A stretch of DNA of 64,000 nt from positions 59,869 through 123,868 of the forward strand of contig NZ_FMUJ01000002.1 of assembly GCF_900100965.1 (NCBI RefSeq). The letters are read 5' to 3'. How positions within the stretch are numbered: the stretch's first letter is position 1; each line of letters begins with the position of its first letter. The translations under genes were made by a program, and so were the position numbers. The notes beneath the pieces are model-generated. The model searched no databases, was not told where the DNA came from, and saw only the letters and a program-made list of their open reading frames with translations. This DNA is from Variovorax sp. EL159. GTDB lineage: Bacteria > Pseudomonadota > Gammaproteobacteria > Burkholderiales > Burkholderiaceae_C. Shown here piece by piece: positions 53,256 to 61,289 of the stretch.

Positions 53256-56200
53256 ATGTTCAGGAATACAAAAAGCTTGTCGGGCGCGCACGCACAACGT
53301 CGCACCTTCTCACTGGCACGGGCGGCGGTGTCGCTGGCGGGGCTGCTATTCGCGGTGGCGGCGCATGCGGCGCCGCAGATCTCCAGCCTGGTCCACGCAC
53401 CGGACATCCTGCCGGCCGGCGGCACGGTGACCAGCACCGTGACCGTCGCCGAAACCGACAGCCTGCCGATCGGCGCACCGGGCATGTCGTTCACCTACAC
53501 GATCCCCGTGAACGCGATCTACATGGGCACCGGCGCGGTGCCGGTGGGCAGCTGCACGGCCGACGTGCCGGTGGGCAGCGCCGGCCCCGGCACGCTGACC
53601 TGCTCGGGCATCACGCTCGCGGCCAACCAGTTGCGTGCCTTCGAGGTGCTGCTGCGCACGCGCACGCAGGGCACGCTGAGCGTGACCGCCACGCCCAGCG
53701 ACGGCGGCGCGAGCGAAACCAAGACCATCACCGTGAACCAGGGTGCCGACGTGGCGGTGACCATCAACGCCCCGGTCAACGCGGCGAGCGGCGCGACGGT
53801 GCCGATCGTCTTCACGCTCACCAACAACGGCCCCGACACCAGCACGGGATCGACGCTGACCTACCCCATTCCCACGGGTTTGACGGTCTCGGGCACGGGC
53901 CTGCCCTCGGGCTGCGCGATCAGCGGCAGCCTGCTGACCTGCACCGTGCCGGCCATGCCGGCCACCGCGGGCGGCAACACGCGCACCTTCAGCATCAACG
54001 GCACGGTCACCGCAGGCGCGGGCTCGACCATCACGCACCAGCCGGCCGTGGCGCCGAGGGGTGCGATCGGCGACGGCGTTTCCACCAACAACACCATCAC
54101 CGCCAACACCACCGTGACGGCCGGCTACGTGCTCGCGCTCGCGAAGAGCCACAACGGCGGCCAGTTGCTGGTGGGCCAGCGCTTCGACTTCCGGTTGAGG
54201 CCGAGTTTCAGCGGCAGTCCGCCCACCGGCGTGACGCTGAGCGACACCATCCCCGCCAACTTCGCGATCCAGTTGCCGATCAATGCGTCCGCCGGCTGGA
54301 CCTGCTCCGTCAGCGGCCAGACGGTGAGCTGCACGCGCAGCAACATCGGCGGCAACAACGGCGCCAACGTGGCGCTCGGCAACATCGTGATCCCGGTCAT
54401 CGCCATGACGGCCGGCACCGGCGTCGTGAACGAGGCCACCGTGAGCGCGACCGGCCCCGTCGCCAGCTCGGCCACCGGCAGCGTGCCGGCCGACGTGGCG
54501 GTCTCGGCCGCCGACTTCCGCGCCGACAAGCGCCGCAGCTGGCCGCAGAACAACGTGCCGCTGGGCCAGGCCTTCGACTACGAGGTCGGCAGCACCAACC
54601 TTGGCGGCACGCGCCTGCTGACGGGCAGCACGATCCAGCTGGTGGACGACCTGCCGTCCGGCGTGCAGATCAACAGCGTCACGCAGCGCGACGGCTACAC
54701 CTGCACGGTGACCAAGGGCGGCGCCACCGTGGTCCCGACGCCCGCCACCCCGGTGCCCGGCCCCGCCACGGTGACCTGCACGCGCACGCTCACGGCCGAC
54801 ATCGGCGTGGACACGTCGAGCGGCAACGGCGCGCGCAACGGCGGCTACATCATCGTGAACGCCACCATCTCCGCGTTGCCCCCGGGCGGCGGCCAGATCG
54901 TCAACAAGATGTGCGTGAACGTGGCGCTGCCCGCCGTTGCACCCACGCTCGGCGCCGACCCCGACGCCAATATCAACAACGACTGCACGACCCTGGGCAC
55001 CGGCGTGAACGACAACGCCACCGCCGCCGACGTGAAGGTGCTCAAGCGCGTGGTGGGCATCGGCGACAGCGCCGGCAACCGCCAGATCGCGGGCCAGAAC
55101 ATCACGTGGCAGATCGAGGTGGTCAACGCCGGCCCCTCCGAGGCGCAGAACGTGGTCGTCACCGACACCTTCGCACAGGTGATCGGCGCCGGCGCCGTTT
55201 CGCAGACGGCCAACGGCGGCACCTTCGCCGGCACCTGCGCGCTGCCGGCCAACGGCGGCGGCTTCGGCAGCGCCTCGCTCTCCAACTGCACGCTGTCGAC
55301 CCTGCCGGTCTGCCGCGCCAGCACCGACCCCGCGAGCGCCTTGCCGCTGTGCCCGGTCATCCAGGTCGTCGCCAAGCACTACGGTGACGGCGCCTCGGCC
55401 ATCGATCACGGTTTCCAGATCAACAACACGGCCAATGCGCTGGCGACCACGCCGGCCGATCCGAACCTGGCCAACAACGACGGCAGCGCCACGGCCTACC
55501 TCTTCGCGCGCACCGACGTGACAGTCACCAAGTCGGTCAGCCAGGCCTCGGTGCCGGTGGGACAGCTGCTCGTCTACACGCTCACGGCGCGCAACCTGAG
55601 CCTCACGGAGGGCAGCCTCGGCCGCGCCTACGACGTGCACGTGGTCGACACGCTGCCGGCCAACCTGATGTTCATCTCGGCCACCGCCTCGGGCGGCGGC
55701 AGTTGCACCACGCAGCCGAGCACCACGCAGCCCACGGGAACCGGCACCACCAACAACAGGCTCGAGTGCGCCTGGACCTCGCTCGACCCCAACGTGCAGC
55801 AGACGGTGACGGTGCGTGCGCGTCCGCTGTACGTGTTGAACGGCGTCACGGTGACCAACGCCGTGCAGATCATCACGGCAACGCCCGAGACCAACATCGC
55901 CAACAACAACGCCGCCGTGCCGGCGACGATCACCGCGCCGGCATACGACCTGGTGGTCACCAAGCGCGACGACGTCGACCCGGTGAACGTGGGCGACGAC
56001 GTGGGCTACACCATCACGGTGTCGAACAACAGCGCCTCGACGGCGGAAGACGTGCGCATGGTCGACCTGCTGCCGCTGCCCGGCCCGAACGGCGAGGCGC
56101 CGCCCACGCTGGTGTCGGTGACCTCTCCGAGCGGCACCACCTTCGCGCTGGCCAACGGCGCGGCCATCGGCTCGGCCGGCGGCCAGATCGTCTTCACCAT

Positions 56201-59200
56201 CCCGACGCTCGGCGGTTCGGGCGCCACCTCCACCGGCGAGCCCAACACGCTGCAGTTCCGCGTGGTGCTGCGCGGCGTGTCGCGCGGCACCTTCCAGAAC
56301 AACGCCAGGGTCGACTTCTTCGACGCCGCGCGCAATGCCTTCGACCCCGTGCAGGGCAACAACGCGGTGGCCGAGAACACCACATTCCGCTTCAAGGCCG
56401 ACGTGCAGGTGGTCTCCAAGACCGCCGTCATGGCCAACACCGCCACGCCAGTGACCACCGCGTCGTCGGCCGTGCCCTTCGACTGGCTCGTGCAACTGCG
56501 CAACAACGGCCCCGACAGCGCCGAGACCACCAGCTTCACCGACACGCTGCCCGCATCGCTGGTGCTGGCCGGCACGCCGGTGTTCACCGTCACGGGCGGC
56601 AGCTTCACCCCCGCCGCACCCACCTGCACCGGCGTGGCCGGTGGCACCGCCGTGAGCTGCGCCATCACCTCGATGCCGGCCAACGGCACGGCCACCGTGC
56701 GCATCCCCGTGCGCTTCAGCGGCACGCCGCCGGCCAACGGCACCGTGATCACCAACCGCGCGCACATCGTCACCACCGGCTCGGGCGACACCAACGGCGG
56801 CACCGATCCGAACGGCGGCAACAACTTCAGCGATGGCAACGTGACTGTGCAGAACAGCGCGCTCTCGGGCCGCGTGTACGAAGACCTGAACGGCAACGGC
56901 CTGATCGACGGTGGCGAGCCCGGCATCGCCGGCGTGACCCTCCGCCTGACCGGCACCGACGGCGGGGGCAACGCCATCGCCCTCACGACCACCACCGACG
57001 CCAACGGCAACTGGAGCTTCACGGTGCCAGCGGGCACCTACAGCGTGGCCGAAGACCAGCCCGCGGCGTACCTGCCCGGCATCACGAAGGCGGGCACCGT
57101 CACCGGTGCCGGCAGCACGCCCGGCACCGTGCCGGCGGGCACGTCGAACGGGCCGAACGGCTCCAACGCCAACATCATCAACAACATCGTGCTCGGCACG
57201 GGCGGCACCTCCACGGCCAACAACTTCGGCGAGGTGCGCGCATCGAGCCTGGCCGGCCGCGTCTACCAGGACGCCGACTACAACGGCGCTTCCAGCGCGG
57301 GCGACCCCGGCATTGCCGGCGTGACCGTCACGCTCACGGGCACCGACATGTACGGCAACCCGGTGTCGCTGACCACCACCACGGCGGCAGGCACCGGCAA
57401 CTACGCCTTCAACAACCTCACGCCCGGCAACTACACGCTGACCGAAACGCAGCCCGCGGGCTTCGCCGATGGCAGCGATGCGGCCGGCACCGCCGGCGGC
57501 ACCGTGACCAACGATGTCGTGAGCGCCATCGCCTTGCGCTCGAACGTCAACGGCACCGGCTACGACTTCGGCGAACTGCTCACCCGCGTTTCGGTGCGCG
57601 TGTTCGTGGACGCCAACAACGACGGCATTCTGCAGGCCGGCGACACCGGCATCCCGAATGTGGAGCTGCGCCTGACGGGCACCGACGCCGCGGGCAATGC
57701 CGTCAGCATCCTGGCCGTGCCCTCGGGCGCCGCGGGCAGCTACGAGTTCCGCAACGTGCCGCCTTCGGGAGCGGGTGGCTACACCATCACCGAGACGCAG
57801 CCGGTCAACTACGCACCGGGCAAGGCCAACGCCAACGGCCACCCCGGCACGCCGCAGGGCGGCGGCAACGTCATCAGCGGCGTGACCGTGGCCGGCGGCA
57901 GCAACGTGCCGTTGACGCAGGGCGACTACTACTTCGGCGAGTTGCTGCCCGGCGGCATCTCGGGCCGCGTGTACTACGACCGTGACGGCAACGGCGTGCA
58001 AGGCGCGCCCGCCACCGAACCGGGCATCGCGGGCGTGACCATCACGCTCACGGGCACGGACGTGAACGGCCAGTCCGTCTCGCGCACCACCACCACCGAC
58101 GGCAACGGCGACTACAGCTTTCCGAACCTCGCGCCCGGCAACTACACCGTGACCGAGACGCGGCCGCAGGGCTACCTGCCCGGCATCACGCACGCCGGCA
58201 ACGTCAGCGGCGCGGGCAGCGCCGCGGGCTCCGTGCCCACCGGCGGCAGCGGCGTGACCAACGGCCCCAACGGCTCGAACGCCAACGTCATCCAGAACAT
58301 CGTGCTCGGCGCCGCCGGCGCGGGCTCGGCCGGCAACAACTTCTCGGCCGTGAAGCCCGCGAGCCTTTCGGGTTATGTGTATGCCGACGTGGCGCCGCCC
58401 AACGGCGTGCGCGACAGCGGCGAGCCCGGCATCGGCGGCACCACCATCCGCGTGACCGGCACCGACTTCCTGGGCAACGCGGTCGACCGCACCGTGCAGA
58501 CCGCCGCCGACGGCCGCTACCTGGTCGACGCGCTGACGCCCGGCATCTACCAGATCGACGAGACGCAACCCGCCGGCATGGCCGACGGCCCCGAGTCGCT
58601 CGGCACCGTGGGCGGCGCGCCGCGCGGCACCGCCAACCCCGGCAACGTGAACGACCGTTTCGGCGGGCTCGCACTCGTGTCGGAAGACGCGGGCATCGAC
58701 TACAACTTCGGCGAGCGCGGCGGCCAGATCGGCGGCTGGGTCTACGTCGACACCAACAACGACGGCATCCGCCAGGCGGGCGAGCCGGGCATTCCGGGCG
58801 TCACGCTCACGCTCACCGGCCGCACCTCGGGTGGCCTGCCGGTCAATGCCACCGTTGTCACTGATGCGAACGGCCGCTACGCCTTCACCGGCCTGCTGCC
58901 GGCCGACGCGGCGGGCTACACCGTGCGCGAGACCCAACCCGTGACCTATGCCGACGGCCTCGACGCAGTCGGCACGCTCGACGGCGTGCCCAGCGGCACG
59001 CTGGGCAACGACGTCATCAGCGCCATCGCCTACCGTGGTGGCAACGGCGACAACTACAACTTCGGCGAGCGCGGCGCATCGCTGGCGGGCACCGTCTACA
59101 ACGATGCCAACCGCAACGGCACGCGCGAGCCGCAGGACTTGCCGATCGCCGGCGTGACCATCACGCTGACCGGCACCGACGCCGCGGGCCAGCCGGTCAC

Positions 59201-61289
59201 GCGCACGGCCGTCACCGGCGCCGATGGCCGCTACGAACTGCCAGGCCTGCCGCTGCCCGGCCCCGGTGGCTACACCCTCACCGAGACGCAGCCCGTGGGC
59301 TACGACGAAGGCATCGCCGTGCCGGGCACGCTGGGCGGCACCGCGCAGGGTCCGAACCAGATCCACGTGAGCTTCAACTCGCTGAACGCCAACGGCACCG
59401 GCTACGACTTCACCGAGCACAGCAACCAGCCCGCCTCGCTCACCGGCAACGTGTGGTTCGACCAGAACCACAACCGCAACCGCGACAGCGGCGAGGGCGG
59501 CGGCGAAGGCTGGACGGTCGAGCTGATGCGCTGCGGCGACGGCGGCAACGCCTGCGCCGAAACCGCGGCCACCGTGCTCTACAGCGTGACCACCGGCGCC
59601 GATGGCGGCTACCGCTTCGGCGACCTCACGCCCGGTGAATACCGCGTGCGCTTCCGCTCGCCCGATGGCCGTGTCGTCGGTGGCGTGTGGCCCACCGACG
59701 CGGCGCAGAACGGCGCCAACGGCCCGTACCCGACGCCGCCCGCGAGCGACCCACGCTTCACCATCAAGGTGCGCGTGAACCCCGGCGCCAACGTGCAGAA
59801 GCAGGACCTGCCGTACGACCCGGGTGGCGTGGTGTACGACAGCGTGAGCGGCACGCCCGTGCCCGGCGCGGTGGTGCGACTGGTGGGGCCGCCCGGCTTC
59901 GATCCGGCGCAGCACCTGTTCGACGGCCGCGACAGCTACACCACCGGCCCCGGTGGCTACTACGACTTCTTCGTGCTGCCGGGCGCACCGGCCGGCGAGT
60001 ACAAGCTGGCGATCACGCCGCCGGGCAACTACCTGCCGTCGTCGATCTATCCGGCCGCCGTGGGCGCGCTCGGCACGCAGTCGTGCTCGGCGCCCGCCAA
60101 CGGACCCGTGCCCGCGCAGACCAACCCCTGCGTGGTGAGCCCCGGCGCGGCGCTGGTGCCAGGCGCCGGCTACTACCTGCTGTTCCTGCGGCCAGCCGGC
60201 GGCGGCCAGCACGTGGTGGCCAACAACATTCCGCTCGACCCGTCGGACGCCACGCTCATCGAGCTGCGCAAGACCACCTCGAAGCTCACCGTGAAGAAGG
60301 GCGAGCTGCTGCCCTACCGCATCACGGCGCGCAACACGCGCGGCAACCCCGTGCCGGGCGTGGCCGTGGTCGACACGCTGCCACCGGGCTTCCGATACAT
60401 CCAGGGCTCGATGAGCGTGCGCATCCTGCCGGGCGGCGTCGCGCTGCCGGTGGTGCCGCAGGTCAACGGGCGCCAGCTCATCGTGCCGGGCCAGAACTTC
60501 GCGCCCAACGAAACGCGCGAATACCTGATGGTCGCGGGCGTGGGGGTCGGCGTGGGCGAGGGCGAGTTCGTCAACCAGGTCATCGCCACGCAGGGCGTGG
60601 GCGGCCGCGTGCTGTCGAACCTGGCCACCGCCACCGTGCGCGTGGTGCCCGATGCGCTGTTCGACTGCACCGACGTGATCGGCAAGGTCTACGACGACAG
60701 GAACGCCAACGGCTACCAGGACGACGGCGAGCCCGGCATTGCCAACGTGCGCATCGCCACCGTCAACGGCGTGCTGGCGACGACCGATGCGCAAGGCCGC
60801 TACCACATCGCCTGCGCCGCCATTCCGAAGGAAGGCACCGGCAGCAACCTGGTGTTGAAGCTGGACGAACGCACGCTGCCTTCGGGTTTCCGCACCACCA
60901 GCGAGAACCCGGCCGCCGAGCGCGCCACGCGCGGCAAGGTGCTGAAGATCAACTTCGGCGCCACGGTGCACCGCGTCGTGCGGCTCGCGCTGCAGGGCAC
61001 GGCCTTCGACGACGGCGGCGCCGAGCTGCGCGCCGGCTTCGTGGGCGAACTCGACCGCACGGTGAACGTGCTGGCCGAGAAGACCTCGGTGCTGCGCCTG
61101 GCCTACAAGGCCGCGCCCGGCGAAGCCGAAGCCCTGGGCCGCCAGCGTGTCGATGCGGTGAAGGCCGCCGTGCTCGCGCGCTGGAAGCAGTTGGGCGAGC
61201 AACGCGCGCAGCGCAAGGAAGAGCCGCTCTTCAACCTGGACGTCGAGGTCGAGCTGACGCCCGCCACCGCGGAGGCGGCAAAGCCATGA
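53256..61289 (+). CDS. giant DUF11/SdrD_B repeat surface protein
   Basis: A 2,677-residue exported protein. After a signal peptide ending VAAHA (about residue 38) there are tandem DUF11-type beta-sandwich repeats (about 160-1200; NNGPD, TDTLPA and DTLPANL motifs). Eight SdrD_B/Cna_B-like repeats follow (about 1203-2180) with DxNxDG calcium-type loops, then a further partial repeat, a DUF11 domain (about 2330-2465, KKGELLPYRITARN), another SdrD_B-like domain (about 2470-2545) and an OmpA-like tail (RLAYKAAPGEAEALGRQRVDAVKAAVLARW). The ATG at 53256 follows GAGGGACGGGG. It overlaps the next gene by 4 bases. A rod-like adhesin or matrix protein on the cell surface is likely. Confidence 0.85.
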   Translation: MFRNTKSLSGAHAQRRTFSLARAAVSLAGLLFAVAAHAAPQISSLVHAPDILPAGGTVTSTVTVAETDSLPIGAPGMSFTYTIPVNAIYMGTGAVPVGSCTADVPVGSAGPGTLTCSGITLAANQLRAFEVLLRTRTQGTLSVTATPSDGGASETKTITVNQGADVAVTINAPVNAASGATVPIVFTLTNNGPDTSTGSTLTYPIPTGLTVSGTGLPSGCAISGSLLTCTVPAMPATAGGNTRTFSINGTVTAGAGSTITHQPAVAPRGAIGDGVSTNNTITANTTVTAGYVLALAKSHNGGQLLVGQRFDFRLRPSFSGSPPTGVTLSDTIPANFAIQLPINASAGWTCSVSGQTVSCTRSNIGGNNGANVALGNIVIPVIAMTAGTGVVNEATVSATGPVASSATGSVPADVAVSAADFRADKRRSWPQNNVPLGQAFDYEVGSTNLGGTRLLTGSTIQLVDDLPSGVQINSVTQRDGYTCTVTKGGATVVPTPATPVPGPATVTCTRTLTADIGVDTSSGNGARNGGYIIVNATISALPPGGGQIVNKMCVNVALPAVAPTLGADPDANINNDCTTLGTGVNDNATAADVKVLKRVVGIGDSAGNRQIAGQNITWQIEVVNAGPSEAQNVVVTDTFAQVIGAGAVSQTANGGTFAGTCALPANGGGFGSASLSNCTLSTLPVCRASTDPASALPLCPVIQVVAKHYGDGASAIDHGFQINNTANALATTPADPNLANNDGSATAYLFARTDVTVTKSVSQASVPVGQLLVYTLTARNLSLTEGSLGRAYDVHVVDTLPANLMFISATASGGGSCTTQPSTTQPTGTGTTNNRLECAWTSLDPNVQQTVTVRARPLYVLNGVTVTNAVQIITATPETNIANNNAAVPATITAPAYDLVVTKRDDVDPVNVGDDVGYTITVSNNSASTAEDVRMVDLLPLPGPNGEAPPTLVSVTSPSGTTFALANGAAIGSAGGQIVFTIPTLGGSGATSTGEPNTLQFRVVLRGVSRGTFQNNARVDFFDAARNAFDPVQGNNAVAENTTFRFKADVQVVSKTAVMANTATPVTTASSAVPFDWLVQLRNNGPDSAETTSFTDTLPASLVLAGTPVFTVTGGSFTPAAPTCTGVAGGTAVSCAITSMPANGTATVRIPVRFSGTPPANGTVITNRAHIVTTGSGDTNGGTDPNGGNNFSDGNVTVQNSALSGRVYEDLNGNGLIDGGEPGIAGVTLRLTGTDGGGNAIALTTTTDANGNWSFTVPAGTYSVAEDQPAAYLPGITKAGTVTGAGSTPGTVPAGTSNGPNGSNANIINNIVLGTGGTSTANNFGEVRASSLAGRVYQDADYNGASSAGDPGIAGVTVTLTGTDMYGNPVSLTTTTAAGTGNYAFNNLTPGNYTLTETQPAGFADGSDAAGTAGGTVTNDVVSAIALRSNVNGTGYDFGELLTRVSVRVFVDANNDGILQAGDTGIPNVELRLTGTDAAGNAVSILAVPSGAAGSYEFRNVPPSGAGGYTITETQPVNYAPGKANANGHPGTPQGGGNVISGVTVAGGSNVPLTQGDYYFGELLPGGISGRVYYDRDGNGVQGAPATEPGIAGVTITLTGTDVNGQSVSRTTTTDGNGDYSFPNLAPGNYTVTETRPQGYLPGITHAGNVSGAGSAAGSVPTGGSGVTNGPNGSNANVIQNIVLGAAGAGSAGNNFSAVKPASLSGYVYADVAPPNGVRDSGEPGIGGTTIRVTGTDFLGNAVDRTVQTAADGRYLVDALTPGIYQIDETQPAGMADGPESLGTVGGAPRGTANPGNVNDRFGGLALVSEDAGIDYNFGERGGQIGGWVYVDTNNDGIRQAGEPGIPGVTLTLTGRTSGGLPVNATVVTDANGRYAFTGLLPADAAGYTVRETQPVTYADGLDAVGTLDGVPSGTLGNDVISAIAYRGGNGDNYNFGERGASLAGTVYNDANRNGTREPQDLPIAGVTITLTGTDAAGQPVTRTAVTGADGRYELPGLPLPGPGGYTLTETQPVGYDEGIAVPGTLGGTAQGPNQIHVSFNSLNANGTGYDFTEHSNQPASLTGNVWFDQNHNRNRDSGEGGGEGWTVELMRCGDGGNACAETAATVLYSVTTGADGGYRFGDLTPGEYRVRFRSPDGRVVGGVWPTDAAQNGANGPYPTPPASDPRFTIKVRVNPGANVQKQDLPYDPGGVVYDSVSGTPVPGAVVRLVGPPGFDPAQHLFDGRDSYTTGPGGYYDFFVLPGAPAGEYKLAITPPGNYLPSSIYPAAVGALGTQSCSAPANGPVPAQTNPCVVSPGAALVPGAGYYLLFLRPAGGGQHVVANNIPLDPSDATLIELRKTTSKLTVKKGELLPYRITARNTRGNPVPGVAVVDTLPPGFRYIQGSMSVRILPGGVALPVVPQVNGRQLIVPGQNFAPNETREYLMVAGVGVGVGEGEFVNQVIATQGVGGRVLSNLATATVRVVPDALFDCTDVIGKVYDDRNANGYQDDGEPGIANVRIATVNGVLATTDAQGRYHIACAAIPKEGTGSNLVLKLDERTLPSGFRTTSENPAAERATRGKVLKINFGATVHRVVRLALQGTAFDDGGAELRAGFVGELDRTVNVLAEKTSVLRLAYKAAPGEAEALGRQRVDAVKAAVLARWKQLGEQRAQRKEEPLFNLDVEVELTPATAEAAKP
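56862..59820 (+). repeat. tandem SdrD_B-type coding repeats
   Basis: Eight repeats of about 115-130 codons begin near 56862, 57249, 57588, 57957, 58365, 58728, 59079 and 59436. Each opens with a G-x-V-Y/W/F-x-D strand, followed by an Asp/Asn-Gly-rich loop, GEPGIAGVTITLTGTD-like strands and a closing ETQP(A/V)GY motif. Unit sequences differ enough that they are not recent copies. Confidence 0.8.
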